Origin: Euptelea pleiosperma
Taxonomy: Eukaryota > Streptophyta > Magnoliopsida > Ranunculales > Eupteleaceae
Length of the DNA stretch: 64,000 bases
Direction: 5' to 3'
Assembly: GCA_035048495.1 (NCBI GenBank)
Contig: CM068543.1
Location: 25,099,751 to 25,163,750, forward strand
Shown here in pieces: positions 46,683-58,014 of the stretch. Position numbers and translations under genes: made by a program. The stretch's first letter is position 1, and every line of letters begins with the position of its first letter. The notes under the pieces were generated by a model that saw nothing but the letters and a program-made list of their open reading frames with translations, ran no database searches and was not told where the DNA came from.

Positions 46683-48643
46683 TCTATATAATAAAACAGG
46701 ATGGTTGTCTCCCCATCTTATTTGGCTTCATAAAGGATGCTGAGATCTTATCACACCAAATGGACAGTGGATCTCAGCCACTCACACCCAATTTTGACAA
46801 ATGCTTTGTCAATGAATGTCGTGGGCACGGGTCACCTACTATTTAGCTACATATAAGGAATGAAATGTGTTGGATTTACATATTGCCCAAGGGTCAAGCT
46901 CAGGAGCCCCACTTTTTATGCCTCGAGAGGAGTGTTACCGTTAAAACGGCTATTAAAATGGATTGAAGTGGCCAAGGGCAAAATAGAAAAAATAGATTTT
47001 AATGATTTAAATGGAAAAAACTGGTGCTGAAATTCAAAATTTGAAAATTTAAAATTTAAAAAAAAAAAATAGAATTTAACGGAAATTTAATAGTTTTCTT
47101 ACCCCTCTTATCTTATATGGCTTCAATAATGAGTGGCTGAGATCCACTATGCTTCATATCGATGGCTGAGATTAACTCCCACCCGATTTTGACAAACACT
47201 TTGGCAGAAAGTGCTGCGGGCATGGGCCACCCACGCATATATCAAGACAACTCAGTTGTATTCTCTTATTTTATCCATCCATCTAATGTGGACGGTTAGA
47301 TAAAGAGTGGTTGAGATCAAATCCATCGATCTAATGTGGACGGTTAGATTTCAGCCACTCAATCTGCCTCATTTGACCTCAATCTATTCAAAATTTAAAT
47401 TTCAACACTGTTATTTTTTGTTATTTTTGTTATTTTTCAATTTCTCCCTCTATGGGTTACGATCCATTATAACTACCGTTATAATGGAAAAAACGGTAAC
47501 GCCCCAGTCCGTTATACCATTTGAGTGCCGAAGGCACCCAATTTTTGCAAATGCTTTTGTCGAAGAGTGCCGTGGGCATAGGCCATTTAACAGAACACAT
47601 TGGTTGTCTCCCTACTTATACCTCCTCTTATAAGCATCAACAAAGAAGGGCCAAGATCTAATCCTCCCCCAAATGGACGGTGGATCTCCGCCACTCACCT
47701 GATTTTGGCAAATTCTTTGTCGAGGAGTGCCGCTGGCACGGGGCACCCACTAGTCTATATAACAAAACACGGAAGTTGTCTTCCCACTTATACCCCCTCT
47801 TATCTGTTTCAACAAAGAAGGGCCGAGATCTTATCCCCCAAATGGTGGATCTCAGCCACTCACACCTAATTTTGGCAAATGCTTTGACGGCGAGTGCTGA
47901 GGGCACGGGCCACCCACTATCAATATAACAAGTGACTATGGTTTTCTTATACCCCATCTTATCTTATATGGCTTCAATAATGAGTGGCTGAGATCCACTA
48001 TGCTTCATATTGATGGCTGAGATTAACTCCCACCGGATTTTGACAAACACTTTGTCGGAGAGTGACGCAGGTACGGGCTACCCACACATATAACAAAACA
48101 ACTCAATTGTATTCTCTTATCTTATCATGCTTCATATTATAAAGGGTGATTGAGATCAAATCCATCCATCTAATGTGAACGGTTAGATTTCAGCCACTCA
48201 ATCCCCCTCATTTATACTTTCATCACTCCCACTCAATTGACCTCAATTTATTAAATTTGAAATTCAAAATTTGAATTTTAACACCGTAAATTTTTGTTAT
48301 TTTTGTTATTGTCCCATTTTTCCCTCTGTGCATTACAATCCGTACAGCTGTTATAATGGAAAAAAAAGTAACACCCCACTCCCTAGTCTGTTATACCGTT
48401 TGAGTGCGGAAGGCACCCAATTTTTGCAAACGCTTTTGTTGGAGAGTGCCGTAGGCACAGGCCATTTACTAGTCTATATAACAAAACAGGGAAGTTGTCT
48501 CCCCACTTATACCCCCTCTTATCGGCTTCACAAAGGATGGCCAAGATCTTATCCCCCAATGCATGGACAGTGGATCTCAGCCACTCACACCCAATTTTGG
48601 CAAATGCGTTGTTGGAGTGCCATAGGCACGGGCCACCCACTAG
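46683..48643 (+). mobile_element. Mini-Helitron array A
   Basis: Head-to-tail units. Clean ones are 47754-47919, 47920-48472 and 48473-48643; 46683-46842 and 47093-47753 are less intact. Starts are TCTATATAACAAAAC or TCAATATAACAAG. Ends are GTGCC-GTG-GGCAC (hairpin), about 10 nt, then CACTAG. Each end meets the next start with no spacer, and the array ends CTAG|T at 48643. No protein is encoded. Between the first and second units sits a TAACGG-MITE fragment (46930-47090). Confidence 0.75.
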
Positions 48644-48737
48644 TTTCTTAAAAAATAAGGACATTTTATAACTTTGTAAGAGCTTCGATAAAATATTAAC
48701 TTCTATTATGAGTTTAACCAACGAGCCAGTCTAGAGC

Positions 48738-48870
48738 CAGTGGTGGAGCTAGGATTTTGACCGGGGGGGACAAAATCACAAAAGAATTGTTAAGGGGGAT
48801 AAAATCGTAAAATAGAAAAAATCAAGGGGAGAGCAAATCAAAGGTAAAGGGTACTTTTGAACGTTAAAAA

Positions 48871-48921
<51 letters not shown>

Positions 48922-48980
48922 AAGAATTTCTAAGTTGACGGGGGCAACTGCCCCCCCTTGGCCCTTCCTGGCTCCGCCAG
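48738..48980. mobile_element. hAT-type MITE with GGCGGAGCC termini
   Basis: CAGTGGTGGAGCTAGGA on the left pairs with CCTGGCTCCGCCAG on the right. The inner arms 'GGGGGGACAA' and 'GGGGGCAACTGCCCCCCC' follow. A (TA)n run fills the centre (48874-48918). Such termini are common in plant hAT MITEs. The target duplication is unclear. Confidence 0.6.
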
Positions 48981-49095
48981 AGCTACACCCATTTCTTACA
49001 TCCACTTCGTACACCCAGTGGTGGGGCCCATGCGCCAACCGCACAATGAGTTTTTCATGCTAAGAACTAGAGAAAAAATGCGTGTAGCTCTAGAC
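48981..49095. mobile_element. CTAGAGCTACACCC MITE, second copy
   Basis: AGAGCTACACCCATTTCTTAC at the left end and GCGTGTAGCTCTAG at the right end. The hAT-type MITE at 48738 appears inserted in its left terminus. Confidence 0.55.
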
Positions 49096-49675
49096 AAACT
49101 CATAACGAAAGCATCTATCCTCTTTCTTTTCTATTACAAGATTCTAAGCAAAAAATCTCTCCTCTTTTTTCAATTAATTTGTCTTCTTTCTTTCGAAATA
49201 ATTTGATTCAATACGCCTCTTCCCCTTCTTTACAAGTTTCCAACGAAAAACGTCTCTCTTCTTTCCCTTTAATTAAGTATTAATTAACTTCTATTACGAG
49301 ATTTCTAACCAAAACGTCTCTCCTCTTTCCCTAATAATCTATTTCCACAAAATAATAGTCTTTTTTTATTCTTTTATTGTTCACATTTGCAATTTTTACC
49401 AACTCATCAATCCTCTCGCTTAAAACTCCCCCAGCTACTCAATCTCTTCAAAAAAAAATTCTCCCAACAACTTACGTTTCTCTCCCTAAAATCTCACTAA
49501 TATTTTAAAGGAACTCGATGATTTTCTAAAGATTTTAGAATTTAAAAAAAAAAAAATTTTCCTGTCACATCTCTTCCTAAAATCCTACTAGGTACCTACC
49601 AATGCAATTTAATTCTACTTTTAGAAATAAACTTCCCTCCAAAGACGTTCCTAAAATCCGACTACTGATATTACA
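49096..49675. other. CT-rich Helitron-like remnant
   Basis: 'ACGTCTCTCCTCTTTCCC', 'CTATTACnAGATTCTAA' and similar words repeat and resemble the 5' side of Helitron 1. Ends were not found. Confidence 0.35.
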
Positions 49676-49834
49676 TCTATATAACAAAACAGGGAAGTTG
49701 TCTCCCCCATTTATAGGCTTCATAAAGAAGGGCCGAGATCTTAATGCCCAACTGGACGGTGGATTTTAGCCACTCACACCCAGTTTTGACAAAGGCTTTG
49801 TCGAGGAGTGCCATGGGCACGGGCCACCTACTAA
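49676..49834 (+). mobile_element. Single mini-Helitron
   Basis: It starts TCTATATAACAAAACAGGG after an A and ends GTGCC-ATG-GGCAC, CACCTA then CTAA before a T. It is the only stand-alone unit with clean ends, showing that 159 bp is the basic mobile unit. Confidence 0.75.
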
Positions 49835-50229
49835 TCTCTAACAAATAATGATTAAATGACCCACTAATATCAAATGAAATATGAATAAAATAAAATAAAA
49901 AGTTCAAAAATGGTCTTCAATCATTGACCTACTATTTTTTTATTTGGAGATGATCACAATCATATTAAGATCCTTGAATCCCACATTTAAATATCAACCC
50001 ATGAAAAAGACTTAAATACAATGGGGCTGGCTGGCATCACTCTTTTCACTTTCTGGGGCGCTGACAACCACCATTAGATTCATGAAATCCACGGAAGAGG
50101 GCGGGAACACTGAGATGGGTGGGGGGGTCCTCGGAGCCTGAGCCATAAAAAAAATGGTTGGCTTTTTCAAAGGCAACCCCTTAACAATGCTATTAAAATA
50201 TTAAAAAGCAGCCAATCTTACGAATCAAA
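49835..50229. other. Helitron-related tail and fold-back fragment
   Basis: 49835-49950 resembles 58015-58130 ('ACTAATATCAAATAAATA', 'AAAAAGTTCAAAAATTGTC'), which precedes a Helitron 3' end. 50035-50140 carries one arm of the ACAACCACCGTTGGAT fold-back family. Confidence 0.45.
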
Positions 50230-50460
50230 GTGATTTTTGGTGTGTACATCCACCAAGGGGTGGGGCTAAACATCGATGCGGTCGTAGTACCAAAAATACC
50301 TCAAAAAGTGTTGAACATACCCAAGCAAAAAAAAAAAAAAGATGAAATTGAAAAACAGAAAGAAGAACAGAGCTTCTTCTTCCACCACTGCCACCACCCA
50401 CCAGCCCGCCCTCACACCACACCACCACCACCACCACCACCACCGCATCCATTCTTATGA
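50230..50460. mobile_element. Fragment of the 45417-46010 fold-back element
   Basis: It reverse-matches 45790-45930 ('GGTACCAAAAATACCTC'-like, 'AAAGTGTTGAACATACCCA', 'GAACAGAGCTTCTTCTTCC', CCACC repeats). The proline-rich open frame here is an artefact. Confidence 0.6.
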
Positions 50461-50494
50461 ATCAGAGTAAAAATGTTCACAAATTTTCTCAGAA

Positions 50495-50640
50495 AATATG
50501 GGTTGTTATTTTCGTTACAACGGAAGAATAATGGAAAATAACAGCTGCTATTTTGAGCATTAAAACTGTACATAACATAACGGGGAGGTCCGAATCCGTT
50601 GTAACGGCTGTTACTCCCACCCTAATGCTCTGAAAAAGAC
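50495..50640. mobile_element. Partial TAACGG-family MITE
   Basis: 'GTTATTTTCGTTACAACGG' and 'AACGGGGAGGTCCGAATCCG' match one half of 63135-63490. Confidence 0.55.
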
Positions 50641-50689
50641 TGTGATAGAAGTTTTAGTCTGCTACCCCCATGGATAACTGGACTAAAAT

Positions 50690-50835
50690 ATGTACGGTAG
50701 AAGCATTTGACCATTAGATTCAAGAGATCCACGAGGCAACAACTATTTTACTCTTTTTGTAGTTGTTGCCTCGTGGGCCGCGCGTGGATCTCACGGTCAA
50801 AGGCCTCAACAATCCCTAGATTTTTGTCCGGTTAT
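50690..50835. mobile_element. Palindromic MITE, GAGGCAACAA family
   Basis: 'GATCCACGAGGCAACAAC' on the left pairs with 'GTTGTTGCCTCGTGGG' on the right. The outer arms carry 'AGCATTTGACCAT' and 'ACGGTCAAAGGCC'. Sister of 16448-16600. Confidence 0.7.
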
Positions 50836-51169
50836 CCCTGGGTACCTATCATGTCGCAGTTTCATTTATTCATCCCAAGACACGAGGTCCCAAGTCTGTC
50901 TTTCATTTATTCATCTTGTTTTTCTCTCATCCCAAGTACTCTCTCCCTCTCTCGGAGTACCAAATAACATTATTTTGGGACTATCTATTTTGAAGGAGAA
51001 AATTTTTGAAGCGGTGAAAGTTTGAAGCGGCGAAGATGCGCCAGTAGCATTTCGCCAGCCGTACTAATATTAATGTGATGTTAACCGTACTTTGCTTTTA
51101 AAAAAAAGTTATTTGCTTTAAAAAAATAAAGTAAGATTCTTTTTTCTCTCTCTTAACCGACTTTCCGTG

Positions 51170-51575
51170 TGAACTTCGCCCACAAGCCGCATTGAGCGAA
51201 TCAGCTCAATGCCCACAATACGAGCCACGTGGCAAACTCTTAGTAGACTATGACTGTATGGGTGTTTGACCAGTCCCTCGGTAGACCTGCAAACCAAATC
51301 AGTGTGATTAGTGATTTACAGCCTTTGTATATTTGTAACCGAATAACGCCCAATAATGCTTAAATTCTTAAGGTTAAAATTAACCCATGAAAATAACTTC
51401 AATTTAACACTTTGAAATCACTGATCAGGTTTATATTTGGTTTGTAATTCCACCTAGTGATTGGCCAAACATCCATACGGTCAGAGTCCCCTAAAAGTAT
51501 GCCACGTCGCTGGTATTGTGGGCTGTGATCGATTTCGCTCACTGAGGGGTGTGAGGGAAGGTTTACTCTTTCCCT
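51170..51575. mobile_element. G-box MULE-type MITE
   Basis: 'GCCCACAATACGAGCCACGT' followed by GGC on the left pairs with 'GCCACGTCGCTGGTATTGTG' on the right. The outer arms 'GAGCGAATCAGCTC' and 'GATCGATTTCGCTCAC' also pair. Confidence 0.65.
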
Positions 51576-51620
51576 TTTGACCGGTTCTTTGTGTCACACG
51601 AAATCACTCTGTTTTTCTCA

Positions 51621-51977
51621 GGTAAGACTTGCCTGACCATCTACAATATAAGTCAATTTATTAAAGACACTGACCATATAGATGTTTCGTAAGTGGACCT
51701 AGAAACCAAAAATCAGCCTGATTAGTGATTTCAAACCTTTGGATCTTTGTATGGAAATAATGGTAATTAATGCTCAAATTCCTAAGGTTAAAATCAACCA
51801 ACGAAAATGACTTCAACTAACGCTTAGAAATCACTTATCAGGTTGATCTTGGGTTGTAGGTCCACTTAGGGATTGGCTAAACATCTATACGGTCAATATC
51901 CTCTAATAAATTGCCACGTGGCTTATATTGTGGGTGGTCAGGTGCTACCTGACCATGGTGGGCAGGCAATCTTACTC
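51621..51977. mobile_element. G-box MULE-type MITE with 10-bp duplication
   Basis: GTAAGACTTGCCTGACCA and its inverse are at the ends. GTTTTTCTCA is repeated perfectly at 51611-51620 and 51978-51987. GCCACGTGGC is intact in the right arm (near 51914) and mutated in the left. This is the second member in the window with a perfect 10-bp duplication. Confidence 0.85.
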
Positions 51978-52046
51978 GTTTTTCTCAACAAAGAGAAAAA
52001 TAAAAAATATAAAAAAAAAAAAAAAACAGAAAGATTTCATTTGTAG

Positions 52047-52257
52047 AAGGAACAGGCACCGATGACAACAAAAGTGAACCAAAAAATTCACGTTTTTTCT
52101 CAGCCGTCTATCCTCAGAATCCAGCGGTGGTTCTACTTTTGCAAAAGTGATGCCAACTCAGCACTATTAACCACCTTTGGATTCTCGGGATCCACGGCCG
52201 CGAAAAAACGTGAACTTTTTTGGTTCACTTTTGTCGGTCATTGGAACCTGTTCCTCG
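52047..52257. mobile_element. Fold-back MITE, AAAAGTGAACCAAAAAA family
   Basis: AGGAACAGGCACCGATGACA on the left pairs with 'CATTGGAACCTGTTCCT' on the right. The inner arms ('AAAGTGAACCAAAAAATTC', 'CTCAGAATCCAGCGGTGG') pair with 'TTTTTTGGTTCACTTTTG' and 'CCACCTTTGGATTCTCGGG'. Confidence 0.75.
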
Positions 52258-52404
52258 TCGGTTAAGAGAGAGAAAAAAAAACTTAATTTTTTTAAAAGTT
52301 TTTTAAAAGCAAAGTCGGTTAACATCACGTTAACCTTAGTACGGCTGGCGAAATGCTACTGGCGCATCTTCGCCGCTTCAAACTTTCACCGCTTCAAAAT
52401 TTTT

Positions 52405-52975
52405 CTCATTTTGAAGCGGTGAATTTTTTAAGCAACAAAGCAGTGGCCGATTGCGCCACAAACCGCTGTTGCTTTTTGAACAAAGCTCAGAAATGCGGAA
52501 TAAATTTAGATGCACAGGACTTTGGATGCAGAGGGGTCTCGTTGACCTACATGGCTCATTTTTTGGGGCCCACTAACCGCATGGATGTGTACCCCACCCC
52601 TTGGCGGATATGTATACGAAATAATAGTCAAATTGATTTTATATAGCAATAGATTTTAGCACTTTTGTAGGATTGATTCTAACTGTTGGATTCAAGCATA
52701 TTTTTTTGCGTATCTTTTGGACACTTAATCCAACGGCTAAAAAATATCAAGCAAGCTGATTTTTAGTATGCATATACACCAAGGTGTGGGGTACACATCC
52801 ATGTGGTTAGTGGGCCCCAAACAATGAGCCATGTAGGTCAAAGAGACCCCTCTGCATCGACTGCATCCAAAGTCCTCTGCATCTAATTTTTTTTTCCGAT
52901 AAATGCTTTTGAACAGTAGATTGTGGCGCAATGTGATTGGCCACTGCTTCGCCGCTTCAAAAAAATTCTCCTATT
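52405..52975. mobile_element. CAGCGAAGC-family MITE split by another MITE
   Basis: 'GCAGTGGCCGATTGCGCCAC' on the left pairs with 'GTGGCGCAATGTGATTGGCC' on the right. This is the same family as 16228-16372, interrupted by 52505-52890. Confidence 0.65.
52505..52890. mobile_element. GATGCACAGGACTT MITE, complete
   Basis: TTTAGATGCACAGGACTTTG on the left and 'GCATCCAAAGTCCTCTGCAT' followed by CTAA on the right are the ends. Arms pair through 'GGGGTCTCGTTGACCTACAT', 'CCGCATGGATGTGTACCCC' and so on. A half copy lies at 22915-23110. Confidence 0.75.
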
Positions 52976-53127
52976 TCGGCACCAACCCCAACCCCAAAAT
53001 ACCAGGACTGATAAGACCCAAAGTCTATAATTGGGTTTGGTTATTGGTATAGTAGTACTCAACCAAACTGCAGCTAAAACCCATAAAATGAACAACATAT
53101 ATCGTAGTGCTAAAGATGTCAAGCTTT

Positions 53128-55659
53128 ACATATATATAAAGGGAAGTTGTCTCCTCACTTATACCCCCTCTTATCTATTTAGACAAAGAAGTGCTGAGAT
53201 CTTATCCCCAAATAGATGGTGGATCTCAGCCATTCACACCCAATTTTGACAAACGCTTTGTTGGAGAGTGCCGTGGGCACGGGCCACCCACTATCTATAT
53301 AACAAGTGACAGTGGTTGTCTTATACCCCTCTTGTCTTATATGGCTTCAATAATGAGTGGTTGAGATCCACTATGCTTCATATCGATGGCTGAGATTAAC
53401 TCCCACCCGATTTTGACAAACACTTTGTCGGAAAGTACCGCGGGCACAGGCCACCCACGCATATAACAAGACAACTCAGTTGTATTCTCTTATCTTATCC
53501 ATCCATCTAATGTGGGCGGTTAGATAAAGAGTGGTTGAGATCAAATCCATCGATTTAATGTGGACGGTTAGATTTCAGCTATTCAATCCGCATCATTTGA
53601 CCTCAATTTATTCAAAATTTAAATTTCAACACCGTTATTTTTTGTTATTTTCCCATTTCTCCCTCTGTGCGTTACAATCTGTTATAACGACCGTTATAGT
53701 GGAAAAAAACCGTAATGCCCTAGTCCGTTATGCCGTTTGAGTGCCGAAGGCACCCAATTTTTGCAAATGCTTTTGTTAGAGAGTGCCGTGGGCATGGGCC
53801 ATTTACTATTCTATATAACAAAACACATTGGTTCTCTCCCTACTTATACCTCCTCTTATAAGCATCAGCAAAGAAGGGCCGAGATCTAATCCTCCCCCAA
53901 ATGGATGGTGGATCTCCACCATTCACCTGATTTTGGCAAATTCTTTGTCGAGGAGTGCCGATGGCATGGGGCACCCACTAGTTTATATAACAAAACAGGG
54001 AAATTGTCTCCCCACTTATACCCCCTCTTATATGTTTCAACAAAGAAGACGGTGGATCTCAGCCACTCACACCCGATTTTGGCAAACGCTTTGTCGAGGA
54101 GTGTCGTGGGCACAGGCCACCCACTATCTATATAACAAGTGATAGTGGTTGTCTTATACCCCCTCTTATCTTATACGGTTTCAATAATGAGTGGCCGAGG
54201 TCCACTATGCTTCATATCAATGGTTGAGATTCACTCCTACCGGATTTTGACAAACACTTTACCGGAAAGTACCATAGGCACGGGCCACCCACACATATAA
54301 CAAAACAACTCAGTTGTATTCTCTTATCTTATCCATCCATCTAATGTGGACGGTTAGATAAAGAGTGGTTGAGATCAAATCCATCGATCTAATGTGGACG
54401 GTTAGATTTCAGCCACTCAATCCACCTCATTTGACCTCAATTTATTCAAAATTTAAATTTCAACACCGTTATTTTTTGTTATTTATGTTATTTTCCATTT
54501 CTCCCTCTATGTGTTACAATCAGTTATAATATAAAAAATGGTAACGCCCTAGTCCGTTATACCGTTTGAGTGCCGAAGGCACCCAATTTTTGCAAACGCT
54601 TTTGTCGTAGAGTGTCGTGGGCATGGGCCATTTACTATTATATATAACAAAACACATTGGTTGTCTCCCTAGTTATACCTCCTCTTATAATTAAGCATCA
54701 ACAAAGAAGGGCCGAGATCTAATCCTCCCCCAAATGGACGGTCGATCTCCGCCACTCACCTGATTTTGGCAAATTCTTTATCGAGGAGTGCCGATGGCAC
54801 GAGGCACCCACTAGTTTACCTACATATAAGGAATGAAATGGGTTGGATTTACATATAACCCGAGGGTCAGGCTCAGGAGCCCCACTTTCTATGCCTCAAG
54901 AGGGGTGTTACCGTTAAAACGGATTGAAACGGCCAGAGGCAAAAATGGAAAAAATAAATTTTAATGATTTTAACGGAAAAAAGTGGTGCTGAAATTCAAA
55001 ATTTTAAATTTGAAATTTGAAAATTAAAAATTTAAAGAAAAATAGAATTTAACGTAAATTTAATTGTTTTCTTATACCCCTTTTACCTGGCTTCAATAAT
55101 GAGTGGCTGAGATCCACTATGCTTCATATCGATGGCTGAGCTAGATTAACTCCCACCCGATTTTGACAAACACTTTGTCGGAAAGTGCCGTGGGCATGGG
55201 CCACCCACGCCTATATCAAGACAACTCAGTTGTATTCTCTTATCTTATCCATCCATCTAATCCTCATTTGACCTCAATTTATTCAAAATTTAAATTTCAA
55301 CACCGTTATTTTTGTTATTTCTGTTATTTTCCCATTTCTCCCTCTATGCGTTACAATCCGTTATAACAGCCGTTATAATGGAAAAAATGGTAACACCCCA
55401 GCCCGTTGTACCGTTTGAGTGCCGAAGGCACCCAATTTTTGTAAACGCTTTTGTTGGAGAGTGCCGTGGGCATGAGCCATTTACTATTCTATATAACAAA
55501 ACACATTGGTTGTCTCCCTACTTATACCTCCTCTTATAAGCATCAACAAAGAAGGGCCGAGATCTAATCCTCCCCCAAATGGACGGTGGATCTCCGCCAC
55601 TCACCTGGTTTTGGCAAATTCTTTGTTGAGGAGTGCCGATGGCATTGGGCACCCGCTAG
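53128..55659 (+). mobile_element. Mini-Helitron array B
   Basis: Unit borders at TCTATATAAC (or TTTATATAAC, TATATATAAC) after CTAG/CTAT: about 53128-53293, 53294-53809, 53810-53981, 53982-54126, 54127-54638, 54639-54814, a gap holding a TAACGG-MITE fragment (54815-55070), about 55071-55487, and 55488-55659. The long units (about 420-520 bp) contain a small Helitron end at 'GGCCACCCACGC', a TAACGG-MITE fragment and a second hairpin 'GTGCCGAAGGCAC'. All units point the same way. No protein is encoded. Confidence 0.75.
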
Positions 55660-56080
55660 TATATATATATATATAAGTCATCTGCACGTGGGCCCCACAT
55701 CCATTAGTCATTCTATTAGTGGGGCCCACGTACAGATGAGTTAAGAGCTGATTTTTTGTGAGGATGATCACCATGGAGATTATCCTCGCCAAAAAACAGT
55801 AATTTTTAAAATTTCTAACCCTATCAAAGATGGACCTAAATTTCACGGTGAAAATGGATGGTCCAAAAATTTTCAATTTGCAATCCACTTTTCACAAGGC
55901 TGCAAATGTTGGAATGGGCTGATTTTTTGTGTGGTTGATATCCATGTTGAAAAGAATATCCTCACCAAAAATCAGCTCTTAACTCATTTGAACGTGGGCC
56001 CTACGTCCATTAGTCATTCTATTAGTAAGAATTCCATTAGTCATTTTATCCCAGCCCTATATATATATATATATATAACC
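55660..56080. mobile_element. Palindromic MITE flanked by (AT)n
   Basis: 'ACGTACAGATGAGTTAAGAG' and 'CTCTTAACTCATTTGAACGT' are inverted arms. 'CCATTAGTCATTCTATTAGT' occurs in both flanks. (AT)n runs at 55661-55674 and 56061-56077 suggest insertion into an AT repeat. Confidence 0.6.
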
Positions 56081-56494
56081 CATGAGGCCCAATTTTCTCT
56101 CTCATCTACGTATTCAAAAAGTGATGATGTGGCTCCCTCTTCATCTTTTCGACACCTTCAGCATTTTCCAAAAAACTAGTTAACACTTTAACTCATATTA
56201 CTTAGGAAAACAAGAGTATTTTGACTTTGTATAAACTTCAATGAAGTGTTAACTTCTAGGATAATTTAGTAATACCCTATGTTATCCAAAAGTATTTTGT
56301 AGAGATATGCTTATGTTAACACGTCCAAAATTTGGTGCAACCTACATATGCATATGCACATGGTGCATATGCAGTTGCAGAACTTGGCCCACTGCTTGAA
56401 GTATTCCACCAAATATTAGTACATGTGCACTACTCTAGATCCAAAAGGACGGAGTCCGGTGGGTTGGCATCCAGTGATGGCCGGGCGGCTAACA

Positions 56495-56600
56495 CATTGA
56501 AATCTCTTGGCCGGTTGTTCTCCACAACCATTTAATTTGGGGTTCTGGCCCAAAACCCTGTTCCAAGGTCGAAGATAAGGGCATTTTCATCATTTAATAA
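56495..56600. repeat. Extra copy of the 57490-57600 TIR
   Basis: 'TCTCTTGGCCGG', 'AATTTGGGGTT', 'GGCCCAAAACC' and 'AGGTCGAAGATAAGG' align directly with the right TIR of 56632-57700. It is a remnant of a third terminus, perhaps from a neighbouring deleted element. Confidence 0.5.
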
Positions 56601-56631
56601 TAATAATTGATGGTTAACTCGGGTCAACACT

Positions 56632-57700
56632 GGTCGAATGATTTGGTCCACTGTTGTTGACCGTTGTTGATCCAAATTGACTGATGGAATGCTTTTGAAA
56701 AGATGGAATGATCCCTTTATTCAATCATGGATCACAAACAGCTAGGGTTTTTGGCCGAAACCTTAACCCCAAATCGAATGGCTCTAGTTGTTAGCCGACC
56801 AAGAGACTCCAGTATAATGCTTGTTGTTGATGGACGGCACTTCGACGAGAAAATCCATTAAAGAAATGGGTAATTCATAGAATTAGAAATTAATTAAGAT
56901 TTTAGAATCTCAATTGTAAATTCAATCACATAGACCCAAATTAAGTTACATAAAAAAATTTGAAATTGCACTTAAAGAATTGATTGGAGATTAAACAAGA
57001 GATGGGTATTGCCTGTCAGCTTAACAAACAAGAAATTAAGTACTAGGTACCATTCAAAAGCTCACCCTGCATCCTATAGTAAAAAACTAGAAGGAATCGA
57101 GGAGGCTCTTGCAACAAATCTCACATGTATTGGTCGTGTCCTTTCCTGGCGTGCCCTTTCCTGGCCTTGGTTGGGGCCACTCGTTGAGGGAAAAGGTCTT
57201 CACATTGTTGATAATGTAGGTTTGAATGCTAGAAATGTCGACGCATTTTTTAACTTCCTTAACTCTTATCACATTACGGTACGAAGACCTCATTATCTGC
57301 AAAAGTTATAAAAACACCTGGTTTAGTTTCATTCTTCCTCCATGTTTGCATACCTTTAGAGAAAAAAAAATTATAGAAGAGATGGTATTGAAGATCGAAG
57401 ACCGATTTGAACAATAGGATGGTCTTTGTGATGTACTCAAGACAAACTCTGAAACATATATAGTTTATTCGGATTTGTTCAAAGAGTGTTGTCCATATCT
57501 GACAAGCATTATACCGGAGTCTCTTGGCCGGCTGACAACCAAAGTCATTCGATTTGGGGTTAGGGTTTTGGCCAAAACACCACATTTACTTGTGATCCGA
57601 GGTTAAAGAAATGCTTATAGTTTGGTCTTTTCAAAAAAAAAAATGTCAGTCATTTAGGATCAACGACGGTCAACAAAGAGGACTAAGTCATAGGGAGGCA
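56632..57700. mobile_element. Long-TIR (MULE-like) element, about 1.07 kb
   Basis: The left TIR (56632-56830: 'TTGTTGACCGTTGTTGATCC', 'CCCCAAATCGAATGGCT', 'GACCAAGAGACTCCAGTATA') is the inverse of the right TIR (57490-57695). TIR length is about 200 bp. The interior (56830-57490) has a 100-codon open frame at 57009-57311 that I do not recognise. It could be a captured gene piece (Pack-MULE style) or chance. No target duplication was confirmed. Confidence 0.6.
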
Positions 57701-58014
57701 GCTTTTTCAAATGGGGGGGGTATGTCAAAAAATTTATTAATATAATTTAATATTTTTCTAAAGAGTTTTGAAATTTTAGAAATTAGTTAATGCAATTAAA
57801 TCCTTAAGAAAGTTATCTAAAATGGTTAAGGATAAAAAATCATATTAGTAATAGATTTTGAATTAATTAGTTGGGGCTACAGTATGGATTTATAACCTTT
57901 TTCAAGAAATAGGTTTTGAATTAATTCTATGATAAATGATCATAAAATTATGTGTTGGTCCAATCAAGCACTTCTATTTAATCTCCTATTTTTTAATTAA
58001 GTTATAATGTTATT
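57701..58014. other. Unassigned A/T-rich sequence
   Basis: Nothing recognisable. It may be internal to the Helitron whose 3' end is at 58182. Confidence 0.3.

Larger units (their letters stand above)
50990..52418. mobile_element. Composite long-TIR element carrying three nested fold-backs
   Basis: The left TIR (50990-51168; 'GCGGCGAAGATGCGCCAGTA', 'GCATTTCGCCAGCCGTAC') is the inverse of the right TIR (52257-52418; 'GTACGGCTGGCGAAATGC'). The TIRs are about 160-180 bp and end inwards at GTTAAGAGAG/CTCTCTTAAC. Between them are the MITEs 51170-51575 and 51621-51977 and the fold-back 52047-52257. Long TIRs suggest a Mutator-like origin. No transposase was seen. Confidence 0.7.

Noticed and set aside
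47600..48721. Open frames shared by the Helitron arrays
   Set aside because: They recur only because the units are repeated, change frame between units and encode no known domain.
50225..50460. Proline- and histidine-rich frame, and Val/Trp-rich frames on the other strand
   Set aside because: They come from (CCA)n repeats in a fold-back element fragment.
57009..57311. 100-codon frame as a host gene
   Set aside because: No recognisable domain or splice context; it is inside a long-TIR element, so it is kept only as part of that element.
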